A stretch of 36,738 bases of DNA, from IMG/VR virus record IMGVR_UViG_3300028610_000967, positions 1-36,738 of that record. One strand, given 5' to 3'. Position numbers and translations under genes: made by a program. Positions 28,445-36,738 of this stretch are shown here, in pieces. Each line of letters begins with the position of its first letter. Within the stretch, counting starts at the first letter, position 1. This DNA is from a virus. The notes under the pieces were generated by a model. That model had not been told where the DNA came from. It did no database searches and worked only from the letters and a program-made list of their open reading frames with translations.

Positions 28445-31400
28445 TGGCTAAGAACAAGAAAAATTTATTAGTACGAGAAAAAGTTGAAGCTGGTCTTTTG
28501 TCACCGGAGGCTTTTACTGTACTTACGGGCGAAGAATTCGTTGCAGATGCTGTTTCGGACCTAGAAAAATCTGAGATATCTCAATCAGACACGGATTTTA
28601 TAGTTGGGCGCGAAGCGGAGATTGGTCTTCATAAATCCATATCTGAAACATTTAGATTATCACAAGAAAAGGCGGGGATTATTCCGGGAGTTATCTCCCC
28701 TCTTGATGTTGTTTTTGATTTGGTTCCAGAGGTTTTGCCTAATTTAGCCAAAAGAGAATTATTTGAAACTCTTAAACAGTTCAGAGAAACCCCTATAACA
28801 GATGTATTAGGTCCTCAAGCATTAAAAAATGTCTCAGAAACATTAGATAGAGCGGCTACGGGGGAAATAAAAGAGGGTTTTGATTTGGGGTTTTTTAGGA
28901 GAGGGGTTGTTAATACAGGCGATGAAGATACTGACAGATTTCTTGATAAATTTACTACTGGACTATTGGGTTCGGATGAGTTTGGCATTGGGGATTTAAT
29001 ACCCGGTGTAGAATTAGGGTTAGCGGTAAATGATATAAATGCCCTAATGGATGCAAGATCACGTGGAGTAGAACCATCATTTGAAGATAAATTAACGGTT
29101 GAATTAGGACTTATTGGGTCTTTGGTTGGATTAAAAGTTGCAGGAAAGCCCTTAGCCAAATTTATAACGAAGAATGTTGGAAAATTAGATGATACTATTA
29201 GGGCTACTTTAGGTCTTAAATCAAGAAACGCTTCTGTATTAGACAAAACTTTAGAGGCTGAACGAAAGGTGGAAAAAGTCACTGGGGAACCTTCCAAATT
29301 AACCCCTGAACCAACTCCTTCGGGCCTCAAGGCAAAATCCAAAAAGGCGGAGGATTTTATTACTCCTTCTGTTAAACAATCAGGGGAATTAGCTGATGAT
29401 ATTGCCGCATTTAAGGCATTTTCGAGTGAAGACATTGCCAAAATAATCGAGGGTAAAGCACCCCCTAATATTAATTTAAAAAATATTGGAACTACCGATG
29501 ATATCAAACTTACATTAGATGCAGTTGGTAAAAAATTTAAGATACCGAAGAAAAAAGTAACCCATAAGGAAACTGTTGCGGCGGCTCAAGATTTAGGGCT
29601 AACTGTTCAACAATTGAAAAAGGCTGTTAAAGAGGGGAGGGTTAATCCAGAGTTAATTCAAGCGTCTAGAGTGTTATTAGCTACATCTGCCAAGAATTTA
29701 TCCGATCTGGCTAAGCTTTATGACCCGGCAAAAGCTGGTGTTAAGGTTAAATTAGAATTGTGGAGGACCACTGTACAACATCTAGAGATACAACAATATA
29801 CATCTGGATTAGTATCCCAAGCTGGTCGTACACTTAATTCTGCAAAAATACTTGCCGGGGAAAGCTTAGATGATATTGGTAAATTAAAAAGAATAATAGA
29901 TACAGAGATAGGACATTTAGGTGGGAAATTTGATGCTAAAATTGATGAATTAGCCAAAGCGCTGGATGTAGCTATCAGTGCCAAGCATATTAATAATGTA
30001 GCTAAACAGGCAGTGCAGAACAAATTTTGGGATGGCTTTACGGAATTATGGATTAATGGTTTACTATCGGGTACAGGGACCTTGGCTGTTAATATAGCTG
30101 GTAATACAATATTTACTTTGTGGCAAATTCCTGAAAGAGCAATAGCGGGTATGGTGGGTAAATTGAGGAATGCTGGAGTAAAAGACGCAGATAGGGTATT
30201 TGTTGGTGAGTCTTTAGCTTTAATGAAGGGATTAGTAGAAGGATTTGGAGAAGGTATAATTGCCGCTGGCAGAGCCTTTAAAACTGGTGTTCCTCAGGTA
30301 GGGTCAAGAGCCGCTAAATTTGATGTATTAAGACCAAGGGCGATTTCATCTGAGGCCCTTGAATTATCAGGTACTGCTGGCAGAGCGGTAGATGGAATAG
30401 GCAGAGTGGTTAGAACTCCTCAAAGTTTAATATTATCGCAAGATGAGTTCTTTAAAACAATAGCTGTTAGGATGGAATTAAATGCTCAAGCATATAGAAA
30501 AGCTATGCAAGAAGTAGGGGGGGATATATTAGGTAATTCTAAACAGGTGGGCAAACGTATACAAGAAATAAAAGACAATCCTTCAATTTTGGGAGGAGAA
30601 ATAACTGCAAAAATCGATGAATTTGCCGATTATATAACTTTTCAAAGAGAGTTGGGACCAACTGGCAGAATGGTCCAAGGATTAATAAATACTAAATGGG
30701 GCAGTATTGAGATACCAGTTATGAAATTTATAGTACCCTTTCTTAGAACTCCTGTTAATATATTTAAAGCGGGAGTATTAGAGAGAAATCCCGCATTTGC
30801 CGTGTTTTCTAGAGAATTTAGAAATACGGTGAAAAAGGGTGGGGCCGAAGCAGATTTGGCCTTGGCGAAAGTATCGATAGGAACATTAGTTGGAGCGGTT
30901 ACTATGTATCACACTGCTCAGGGTGATATTACTGGTAGAGGCCCCGCTGACCCTAAAATGAGACAAGCATTGATGAAGCAGGGGTGGAGGCCATATTCAA
31001 TTAGATTTATGACAGGGGAAACCATAGATGGAGAACCTATATATAAATATTTATCCTATAGAAGATTAGAGCCGCTTGCATTTTTAATGGGTGCTTCCGC
31101 AGATATAACAGAATGGATGCAATTTACTCGTAAAGACGATCCCTTGAGAGAGGAACAAGCTAATACGGTTATAGCCGCTCTAATAGCTACAATATCTGAG
31201 AATACTTTAAGTAAGAATTTCATGGGTAATATATCAGAGACTTTATCTGCTATGGCTGACCCCCAACAACATTTACAGAGATGGGAGCAGAGATTTGCTG
31301 GGTCATTCGTTCCGGGAATAGTATTTGATATTAGAAAAATAAAGGACCCTTTTATTAGGGAAACAAGAACTTTAGTTGATGCGCTTATTAATAAAATGCC

Positions 31401-32055
31401 GGGCCTATCAGAATCATTACCCCCTGTATTATCATGGGATGGACAACCAATTAAGAGAGATGAGGGCTTATTATTTGGAGTGGCGGACCCAGTTAAAATA
31501 TCTGAGGAGAGCAGGGATATAGTAGATAATGAAATAGTACGATTAGGGGTAAATGGTGTTCCAGATGAGAATGGGAATATGGTTGTTTTCCGCGAAGCCT
31601 TGATTTCTCCTCCGGGACGTGTTTTACTGGATGGTGCTGTAAGATTGGATGATGAATTTTTATATCACAGGCTTGTACAATTAGTTGGAGAAATAGAATT
31701 ACCGGATAAATTTAGTGGAGGTGGGAAAACTTTAAAAGTTAGAGAACAATTGACAAAATTAGTAGAGTCTAATATTTATAAAAATGCCCCAGAAGTCGCA
31801 AAAGCCGCATTAATACATGATGTATATGGGGCTTATAAAAACACAGCAAAGAGTGTATTACTTACAGATGATAAAATACACCCCGAAATAGGTATATCAT
31901 TTGGTGCTATGTTTAATGAGATGATAACAACCGCACAACTCAATAAACGCAAATTATTTGGGGACATTGATGGTAGACAGAACCCGTCCGTAGATAAAAG
32001 AATAGAGAATTTCTTACGGGACCCTAAAGAAGATGATACAGAAAATGAGGAGTAA
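28444..32055 (+). CDS. Large internal virion (ejection) protein, T7 gp16-like by position
   Basis: 1203 residues, the largest product here. The sequence is mostly helical, with a Lys/Pro-rich linker near 280-300 and a segment around 535-620 containing membrane-like stretches ('LLSGTGTLAVNIAGNTIFTL'). I see no lytic transglycosylase motif at the N-terminus, unlike T7 gp16. Size and order suggest the ejection protein that spans the inner membrane and helps pull DNA in. The function is inferred from position. Confidence 0.68.
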   Translation: MAKNKKNLLVREKVEAGLLSPEAFTVLTGEEFVADAVSDLEKSEISQSDTDFIVGREAEIGLHKSISETFRLSQEKAGIIPGVISPLDVVFDLVPEVLPNLAKRELFETLKQFRETPITDVLGPQALKNVSETLDRAATGEIKEGFDLGFFRRGVVNTGDEDTDRFLDKFTTGLLGSDEFGIGDLIPGVELGLAVNDINALMDARSRGVEPSFEDKLTVELGLIGSLVGLKVAGKPLAKFITKNVGKLDDTIRATLGLKSRNASVLDKTLEAERKVEKVTGEPSKLTPEPTPSGLKAKSKKAEDFITPSVKQSGELADDIAAFKAFSSEDIAKIIEGKAPPNINLKNIGTTDDIKLTLDAVGKKFKIPKKKVTHKETVAAAQDLGLTVQQLKKAVKEGRVNPELIQASRVLLATSAKNLSDLAKLYDPAKAGVKVKLELWRTTVQHLEIQQYTSGLVSQAGRTLNSAKILAGESLDDIGKLKRIIDTEIGHLGGKFDAKIDELAKALDVAISAKHINNVAKQAVQNKFWDGFTELWINGLLSGTGTLAVNIAGNTIFTLWQIPERAIAGMVGKLRNAGVKDADRVFVGESLALMKGLVEGFGEGIIAAGRAFKTGVPQVGSRAAKFDVLRPRAISSEALELSGTAGRAVDGIGRVVRTPQSLILSQDEFFKTIAVRMELNAQAYRKAMQEVGGDILGNSKQVGKRIQEIKDNPSILGGEITAKIDEFADYITFQRELGPTGRMVQGLINTKWGSIEIPVMKFIVPFLRTPVNIFKAGVLERNPAFAVFSREFRNTVKKGGAEADLALAKVSIGTLVGAVTMYHTAQGDITGRGPADPKMRQALMKQGWRPYSIRFMTGETIDGEPIYKYLSYRRLEPLAFLMGASADITEWMQFTRKDDPLREEQANTVIAALIATISENTLSKNFMGNISETLSAMADPQQHLQRWEQRFAGSFVPGIVFDIRKIKDPFIRETRTLVDALINKMPGLSESLPPVLSWDGQPIKRDEGLLFGVADPVKISEESRDIVDNEIVRLGVNGVPDENGNMVVFREALISPPGRVLLDGAVRLDDEFLYHRLVQLVGEIELPDKFSGGGKTLKVREQLTKLVESNIYKNAPEVAKAALIHDVYGAYKNTAKSVLLTDDKIHPEIGISFGAMFNEMITTAQLNKRKLFGDIDGRQNPSVDKRIENFLRDPKEDDTENEE

Positions 32056-32057
32056 TC

Positions 32058-33218
32058 ATGGCTGATGTAGATTTTGCAGATATAACCCCAAGGATACAAT
32101 ATACGGCTATAGCGGCTCAGACTGATTTTACTATACCCTTTGGATTCTTCGAGGGTACGGACATAGTGGTGTTCGAGGATGATAATGCCACTCCCACTGA
32201 TACGGGCGATTATACAATTATAGGTTCTGGAACTCCTGATGGTTCTCAAAAGGTTAGATTTACGGTTGGGAGGGCGGCTGGAGTTAGGGTACTAATCAAA
32301 AGGGATATACCAATTCAGCGTGTAACGGATTTTGAGGATTCCGGTCAGTGGCAAGGAGACAATGTAAATTTTGAATTTGATTTTTTAGTGGCCACCCTTC
32401 AACAAGTAGAGTTGGTACATGAACGGTCTATGACATTACCTGAGACTGACCCGGATGGTGCTACTCTTATATTACCTATAAAAGCCATTAGGTCGAATAA
32501 AGTAGCAGGATATGACTCAAATGGTGATCCTATTGCTTCTACTGGAACGATGGCTGATTTGGATTTATTAATTGCTGGTGTCATAGGTTCTGGTGGAGAA
32601 GTTAATACTATGTCTAATTCCGGTACAGGCGTTGCAGCATTTGAACCAAAATCCGTTGTTGATTTTCCAATGCGTGGTCATAATGGAATACCCACCGGGG
32701 GTGTTGGTGTAACCTTAGACGCTGGTAATGATAACATTGATTATGATTTGGATATTGGTAATATGACCAATAAATCTTCTCCACTTGATTCTGATGAAAT
32801 TCCTATTCAGGCTACGGGGGGTGGGACGCTAAATAAAGTTACTATAGAGAATGTTAATAAACTAACTAAAAAAGAATATGCTATAGCATTGAGTGATACC
32901 ACTACAGCTATTACAACCGGGGTGCTTATAGATTCATTTAGGATACCTCTAAATTTTACGTTAACAGAGGTTAGAGCGAGTTTGATCACGGCCTCCAGTT
33001 CCGGTATTCCGACTATAGATATTAATGAGGGGGGAGTGTCTATATTATCCACCAAACTTACCATAGATGCTAATGAAAAGACTTCTAAAACTGCCTCTAT
33101 TGCCGCTGTAATATCGGATAACACCCTTGCTGATGACGCCGAAATATCATTCGATATTGATATTGCAGGAACAGATGCGGCAGGATTAAAGGTTACATTA
33201 ATTGGGCATGAAACATGA
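32058..33218 (+). CDS. Tail fibre protein (T7 gp17-type N-terminus)
   Basis: 386 residues. Residues 5-125 match the virion-attachment domain of T7-like tail fibres: 'RIQYTAIAAQTDFTIPFGF', 'DDNATPTDTGDYTI', 'GVRVLIKRDIPIQR' and 'NFEFDFLVATLQQVE'. The C-terminal 110 residues form a beta-sandwich-like domain ('DINEGGVSILSTKLTIDANEK') common in phage fibres. The middle is a short shaft. A short fibre followed by an ATGA-coupled lectin-like gene suggests that the next product carries the receptor-binding tip. Confidence 0.88.
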   Translation: MADVDFADITPRIQYTAIAAQTDFTIPFGFFEGTDIVVFEDDNATPTDTGDYTIIGSGTPDGSQKVRFTVGRAAGVRVLIKRDIPIQRVTDFEDSGQWQGDNVNFEFDFLVATLQQVELVHERSMTLPETDPDGATLILPIKAIRSNKVAGYDSNGDPIASTGTMADLDLLIAGVIGSGGEVNTMSNSGTGVAAFEPKSVVDFPMRGHNGIPTGGVGVTLDAGNDNIDYDLDIGNMTNKSSPLDSDEIPIQATGGGTLNKVTIENVNKLTKKEYAIALSDTTTAITTGVLIDSFRIPLNFTLTEVRASLITASSSGIPTIDINEGGVSILSTKLTIDANEKTSKTASIAAVISDNTLADDAEISFDIDIAGTDAAGLKVTLIGHET

Positions 33219-33946
33219 GCCGAATAATAAATTCATTTAATTTTGGTTTACCTCCCTACATCACAACCGCGAATGATTATGATGGCACGAATGATTTTGC
33301 GGCCCATGCTGGTGATTTAACTGGTATGGCAGACGGGAAAGAAGGCACACTTTCTGTATTGTTACGACTGGATGGTGGAGACGGGGCACTTCAAAGAGTT
33401 TTCAGTAATCAGGGGAATCGTTTTTTATTTGAGAGACAAGCGGATGATACATTTCGTTTGCGAGCGCAAACATCTGCCGCCTCCACTTTAATTCAAGTTA
33501 TTTCAGACACAGCATATACTGCGTCATCCGTTTGGCTTCATCATTTAATAGCGTGGAATGCAGCAACGCCGGAAGCCCATTATTTCGTTAATGATGTAAC
33601 CGATGAAGCGGCGGGTTCGATTGAAATTGATGGTACGATTGATTACACCAGAACTGCTTGGCGTTTTGGAGCAACAGTTGCAACTGGCGGCAATAAACTA
33701 AATGGTTGTGCATCTGAGATTTGGTTCGACCCCACCTTTATTGATATTAGTGTTTTAGCTAATAGAAGATTATTCATAAGAGCAGACGGCAAACCGGAAG
33801 ATTTAGGGGCAACCGGACAAACGCCGACAGGTGGCCCAGTATTGGTCTATTCCAAAACTGGTGATTTAAGCACTAATTTAGGAACTGGTGGGAACTTCAC
33901 AATAACCGGAGCATTGACACCGTGTTCCTCAAATCCGAGTGATTAA
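33215..33946 (+). CDS. Concanavalin/LamG-like protein, probable receptor-binding tip
   Basis: 243 residues. 'GTLSVLLRLDGGDGALQRVFSNQGNRFLF' (in parts), 'RLRAQTSAAS' and 'WLHHLIAWNAATPEAHYFVND' follow the pattern of LamG/concanavalin-like jelly rolls, which bind sugars. It starts on an ATGA overlap with the tail fibre gene, so the two are made together. Base use is slightly richer in GC than its neighbours, compatible with exchange of host-range modules. Sugar binding is inferred. Confidence 0.72.
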   Translation: MSRIINSFNFGLPPYITTANDYDGTNDFAAHAGDLTGMADGKEGTLSVLLRLDGGDGALQRVFSNQGNRFLFERQADDTFRLRAQTSAASTLIQVISDTAYTASSVWLHHLIAWNAATPEAHYFVNDVTDEAAGSIEIDGTIDYTRTAWRFGATVATGGNKLNGCASEIWFDPTFIDISVLANRRLFIRADGKPEDLGATGQTPTGGPVLVYSKTGDLSTNLGTGGNFTITGALTPCSSNPSD

Positions 33947-33947
33947 T

Positions 33948-34061
33948 ATGAAAATGAAAATTCGGTTTAATGGATGCAAATCAAACTACTGGTTTGATTT
34001 TGATGTGCATTATAAACAAGTCAAATGGATAAAAATCCTTTCATCATGGGATGTTAAATAA
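33948..34061 (+). CDS. 37-residue ORF between fibre-region genes
   Basis: The frame begins MKMKIRFNGCKSNYWFDF and ends SSWDVK, rich in Lys, Trp, Phe and Tyr. Its stop overlaps the next gene's ATG (TAATG, 34059-34063), which supports translation; the ribosome-binding site is weak (CCGAG). No family recognised; possibly a small chaperone or accessory protein for the fibre. Confidence 0.5.
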   Translation: MKMKIRFNGCKSNYWFDFDVHYKQVKWIKILSSWDVK

Positions 34062-34333
34062 TGCTTTATGTGAAAATAGATATGAGCCATCCAGGTAAGA
34101 TTACAGCTTTACAGGCAATGATAAATGAGTTTGCCAAAAAACACCCAGATAATATTTTATCTATAAATGAAAAAATGGATGGAAGCGTTGCTTGGGTAAA
34201 ACTTCAAGAGGGGGCTGATGTGTCTATCCTTCCACCAGGAATTATTTTAGACACCGCTATAAATAAGCAGGAACATATGAATAAAGTTCAGGCTGATGTT
34301 TATACAATAGGGTGGTGGCCATTGGAGGAATAA
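34061..34333 (+). CDS. Hypothetical small protein
   Basis: 90 residues, alpha/beta in appearance ('YVKIDMSHPGKITALQAMI', 'VAWVKLQEGADVSIL'). No family recognised. It lies between fibre-region and lysis genes and is followed at once by a GGAGGAA site for the next gene, located within its own last codons. Confidence 0.65.
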   Translation: MLYVKIDMSHPGKITALQAMINEFAKKHPDNILSINEKMDGSVAWVKLQEGADVSILPPGIILDTAINKQEHMNKVQADVYTIGWWPLEE

Positions 34334-34335
34334 AT

Positions 34336-34728
34336 ATGAAGGATTCTATTATTAAATTTAAGGCGAACCCCGTGTCTATTATTATGTGTGCACTTAGGAA
34401 GGGAGGTGGATATATTGCTGCTATTGCCGCCATATATGCTGGAGCCGCCGCATTGGGTATGGATATACCAAAACCCGCTTGGTCAAACGATATAGATAGA
34501 ATAGAAAAAGATGTAAGATATTTAAGCGTTCATGTTATTAGGGGGGATATTAAGGATGCAGAATATTTAATGGATGATCTAATAATGGCTAGAGATAGTA
34601 TATTAGATTTGGGAGGTAATGCGGAATTTGTTATAAGAAGAATAATAGATATAGAATTGGATATCAGAGAACTAATAATACAATATGAATGTTTAACTGC
34701 AGGGAGGGAAAATTGTCTGGAATTTTAA
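34336..34728 (+). CDS. Membrane-anchored helical protein in the lysis region
   Basis: 130 residues from ATG 34336 behind GGAGGAA; the longer frame to 34312 lacks a site. A basic start is followed by one transmembrane segment (about 23-43, 'GGGYIAAIAAIYAGAAALG') and then long charged helices. One membrane anchor plus a helical outer part fits an inner-membrane spanin (Rz-like), with the lipoprotein at 35233-35586 as partner, but a pinholin-type or unrelated role is also possible. Confidence 0.6.
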   Translation: MKDSIIKFKANPVSIIMCALRKGGGYIAAIAAIYAGAAALGMDIPKPAWSNDIDRIEKDVRYLSVHVIRGDIKDAEYLMDDLIMARDSILDLGGNAEFVIRRIIDIELDIRELIIQYECLTAGRENCLEF

Positions 34729-35039
34729 AAATTAAGTCCGGTGTTGCTATTAATGGCTTAAGGACAGAGGCACTCCTAGGTCTAATTATCGCTCACTCTA
34801 TATTTACTTCATTTGGGTATGATACTATATTAGTTAGTGTGGTTGAGGCTCCTCACAGCAGAGGATCATTCCATTATGTGGGATTAGCGTTTGACTTGAG
34901 GCGTAGACACGTAAAGGAGGAGGATTTGAACCCCATTCATGAGGCATTGACAGAGGCCCTAGGGATACAGTATGATGTGGTACTGGAGCCAGATCATTGG
35001 CACATAGAATACCAACCTAAGAAAGGAGTTAATCTATGA
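34713..35039 (+). CDS. M15-family peptidase endolysin
   Basis: 108 residues if started at TTG 34713, 5 bases after AGGGAGG; ATG 34689 has no site. 'HSRGSFHYVGLAFDLR' holds the SxHxxGxAxD zinc motif (His and Asp ligands), and 'EPDHWHIEY' gives the catalytic Glu region and third ligand His. M15 peptidases (VanY/L-alanyl-D-glutamate type) cut peptidoglycan cross-links, so this is the best lysis enzyme of the genome. No signal peptide is seen, so a holin is needed for export. Confidence 0.85.
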   Translation: MSGILKIKSGVAINGLRTEALLGLIIAHSIFTSFGYDTILVSVVEAPHSRGSFHYVGLAFDLRRRHVKEEDLNPIHEALTEALGIQYDVVLEPDHWHIEYQPKKGVNL

Positions 35040-35236
35040 ACTCAGTAGATAAACTGTTAGGTGGTGGATTTTTGAAAGGTCATAAAACTTACCTAGTTGC
35101 TATATCAGGTGCTGTTACTCTTATAATTCAGTATTTGATTGGTGATATAGGTCTGATGGACATGATTGCTCAGATTTCTATCCCTCTCGGTATACTTTAT
35201 GCTCGTATGGGCATGAAAAGTGCGGAAACCAAATGA
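35036..35236 (+). CDS. Holin-like membrane protein
   Basis: 66 residues with two hydrophobic segments (about 18-36, 'TYLVAISGAVTLIIQYLI', and about 43-57, 'IAQISIPLGILYA') and a charged end. A strong AAGGAG site precedes ATG 35036, which overlaps the endolysin stop (ATGA). Size, topology and place right after an endolysin support a class II-like holin, which would release the endolysin to the periplasm. Confidence 0.75.
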   Translation: MNSVDKLLGGGFLKGHKTYLVAISGAVTLIIQYLIGDIGLMDMIAQISIPLGILYARMGMKSAETK

Positions 35237-35586
35237 TGTTTAAAAGATTTATGAGCGTCATATTAATGGTATCGCTGATGGCGTTTGCGTCAGCGTGTTC
35301 CGTATTTAAGGACAGCCCTCGTGAGGCTTTGTCAGCGGCCCAAGGTTCATATGCTATTGGCCTCTCTACGGCAAATTCTCTATTCAATCAAGGGGATATA
35401 TCTCCTGAGGATTGGTTGGATGAGGTTGTCCCAGTACAGCAAAAGGCCAACGAAGCTATTAGTACAGCGGAGAAGGCTATAATCCATTGGGAAACTTTTA
35501 AAGATAAGGACGAAGCAATGCCTGCTGTAGAATTTGCGCGCAATCTTATCTTCGAGTTTCTAGCCCTAGTGGAGAAATTCCGATGA
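35233..35586 (+). CDS. Lipoprotein, candidate outer-membrane spanin
   Basis: 117 residues. The first 22 are a signal peptide ('FMSVILMVSLMAFASACS') ending in a lipobox with Cys22, so the mature protein should be lipid-anchored. The rest is helical. ATG 35233 overlaps the holin stop (ATGA). Lying in the lysis cassette it may be the outer-membrane spanin, although at about 95 mature residues it is longer than lambda Rz1 and not Pro-rich. Lipoprotein nature is firm; spanin role is inferred. Confidence 0.72.
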   Translation: MMFKRFMSVILMVSLMAFASACSVFKDSPREALSAAQGSYAIGLSTANSLFNQGDISPEDWLDEVVPVQQKANEAISTAEKAIIHWETFKDKDEAMPAVEFARNLIFEFLALVEKFR

Positions 35587-35819
35587 ACGTTCTCATGAAA
35601 ATTCTGGCCATAGCGAAAGATATTCATCCCGCTGGGTCAATTCTTTTCAATATGATTAATTCATGGAGAAAAGGTGAAACTGTCTCCCCCGAAGATCAAC
35701 AAAAAATGATCATTATAATTCAGGAGGAGGAAAAAGAATTTGATGAGCACACTAATGAGGCGTTACAGGCTCTAGGATTTGAAAGTTTGGAAGAATACGA
35801 GGATTCCAAAGAGGGTTAA
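35583..35819 (+). CDS. Hypothetical last gene of the right arm
   Basis: 78 residues, helical: 'IHPAGSILFNMINSWRKGE' then a strongly acidic part ('QEEEKEFDEHTNEAL'). No family recognised. ATG overlaps the preceding stop (ATGA) behind GTGGAGA. Its stop overlaps the stop of the oppositely transcribed primase-helicase gene. Confidence 0.62.
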   Translation: MNVLMKILAIAKDIHPAGSILFNMINSWRKGETVSPEDQQKMIIIIQEEEKEFDEHTNEALQALGFESLEEYEDSKEG

Positions 35820-36738
35820 AATTCGTGACCATCCTTAACCTTAAGCAAGCGGCACCGGATTACTTTATGTCCGAACCGCTTGCTGATAGGGTTGTATCCC
35901 AACCCAACCATCTTTTTACCCCAAAAAATCTCTGAATAAGGTGATTTGAAGCCCATAGCCATTGACCAGTCTCTATAATGACTATATAATATCCTAGAAG
36001 CCGTACCCTTTTCATCTTCCTCACATTCTTCTAATACATCTTTAACCCAATACGCTACAGGATTGTTTTCCAACATATATTGCTCTACGCTCTCCAAACT
36101 TTTCTCAGGTATGTCGAAATCTCCCCTATCGTATAATCTTTTTAATGCCGCAACCCATCTTCTTAAAATCCCTGCTCTCTCTTTATGTAATTTTTTGTCC
36201 AAATCGAAATCCGGCTTATTCACTTTATTTGGGCATTCTAGTATTATTATTCTTCTTTTTAATGCGTGGCTATGATCACTGGTTGATGGCATTTCATTAA
36301 CTAATTCAAGAAATCTAACACTAAGCATTATATTATTTTGTGTCTCTCCGTACAATTTTCTAATGTCAATAGGGTCCCCCCCGGTTATCTTTTTTAAATA
36401 AGTGTCTGATACTAAATTTAATCTAGATTGTTCTCCTGATATATTAATCAATTTACCAACTAATGAGGTCCTTTTTCTTTCATCATTCAGATCAGTTATG
36501 GCGACCGACGATACACTATTCGGATTATGCATATCTCTCAGTACACGGGCCAATGTACCCTTACCATTACCCCCAGGACCTTTCAAAAATAGCACCTTTT
36601 GGAATGACATATCATCTATGAGAGACAAACCACAGTACTCATCAAATAAGGCTATGGCTTTCTCGTCCCCATCTAAAGTTTGTTTTATAACTTCCTCGTA
36701 CAGGGGGCAGGTGGCTTCATCTTCCCAATCAAATTCCA
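35816..36738 (-). CDS. PrimPol-SF3 helicase, C-terminal part (continues at 1312-1)
   Basis: This carries residues about 391-696 of the protein described at 1-1312; the internal TTG at 36628 is not the start. The SF3/D5 helicase is clear: Walker A 'GPGGNGKGT' (443-451), 'LINISGE' (Walker B region), and 'KKITGGDPIDIRKLY' followed by 'LELVNEMP' (sensor 1 and motif C-like Asn) and 'LKRRIIILE' with the Arg finger. The C-terminal 150 residues include a D5-type winged region. It unwinds DNA ahead of synthesis. There is no terminator between this stop and the convergent last right-arm gene. Confidence 0.9.
   Translation of the reverse strand, partial: EFDWEDEATCPLYEEVIKQTLDGDEKAIALFDEYCGLSLIDDMSFQKVLFLKGPGGNGKGTLARVLRDMHNPNSVSSVAITDLNDERKRTSLVGKLINISGEQSRLNLVSDTYLKKITGGDPIDIRKLYGETQNNIMLSVRFLELVNEMPSTSDHSHALKRRIIILECPNKVNKPDFDLDKKLHKERAGILRRWVAALKRLYDRGDFDIPEKSLESVEQYMLENNPVAYWVKDVLEECEEDEKGTASRILYSHYRDWSMAMGFKSPYSEIFWGKKMVGLGYNPISKRFGHKVIRCRLLKVKDGHEF
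36595..36738. repeat. Terminal direct repeat, right copy
   Basis: These 144 bases are identical to bases 1-144, so the contig closes into a circle of 36,594 bases. See the left copy for interpretation. Confidence 0.95.

Noticed and set aside
28815-29507. 230-residue minus-strand frame inside the large ejection protein gene
   Set aside because: It is a shadow of a well-supported gene; the product is Ser/Leu/Pro-rich and lacks a ribosome-binding site. Other opposite-strand frames in the right arm were rejected for the same reason.
1-36738. tRNA genes, integrase, repressor or phage RNA polymerase
   Set aside because: None could be recognised by reading; short degenerate RNAs could be missed without a covariance-model search.

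Overview
The window looks like a complete genome of a lytic, tailed, podovirus-like phage, assembled as a circle. The first 144 bases are repeated exactly at the end (1-144 = 36595-36738), so the non-redundant map is about 36.6 kb. The artificial cut falls inside a large primase-helicase gene, which reads continuously from 1312 down to 1 and then from 36594 down to 35816. No integrase, repressor, RNA polymerase or tRNA gene was recognised. T7-type virion proteins and a lysis cassette with a lipoprotein point to a Gram-negative host; the host cannot be named from the sequence.

Layout: two divergent arms separated by a GC-rich, gene-free hub at about 15.48-16.13 kb. The left arm (15381 down to 1 and around to 35816, all minus strand) carries early and DNA-metabolism genes. 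First comes a run of small early genes (15.4-8.2 kb) behind sigma70-like promoters at about 15.47, 14.49 and 11.29 kb. Then come a family A DNA polymerase (6395-8146), a VRR-NUC-like nuclease, a DUF6378-like protein, PurZ, a 38-residue coupling ORF, a MazG-type pyrophosphohydrolase and an acidic protein ending at a strong terminator. Last are an HD-domain nucleotidase, a SNF2-type helicase and the PrimPol/SF3 helicase. The right arm (16130-35819, plus strand) carries two terminase-small-like proteins, the large terminase, portal, scaffold, capsid, tail tube proteins, internal/ejection proteins, tail fibre, a lectin-like receptor-binding candidate and lysis genes. The arms meet tail to tail at 35816-35819 with overlapping stop codons.

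The central system is a 2-aminoadenine (Z-genome) cassette. PurZ (adenylosuccinate-synthetase-like, with Ser in place of the catalytic Asp in the P-loop), a MazZ-like MazG protein (dGTP to dGMP), a DatZ-like HD phosphohydrolase (removal of dATP) and a DpoZ-like polymerase together would replace adenine with 2,6-diaminopurine in the phage DNA. The pathway is known from phages such as S-2L and phiVC8. This copy has less usual traits: a zinc-ribbon fusion on MazZ, a tiny ORF coupled to both purZ and mazZ, a Leu at the polymerase O-helix position usually held by Phe or Tyr, and a PrimPol-helicase beside the family A polymerase.

The other notable structure is a set of 10-bp iterons (consensus TGTARCGKRT, at least 13 exact copies on both strands) with an exact 12-mer present three times. 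These lie in two related intergenic modules at about 12.4-12.57 and 15.85-16.12 kb, candidates for a replication origin, a packaging site or operators.
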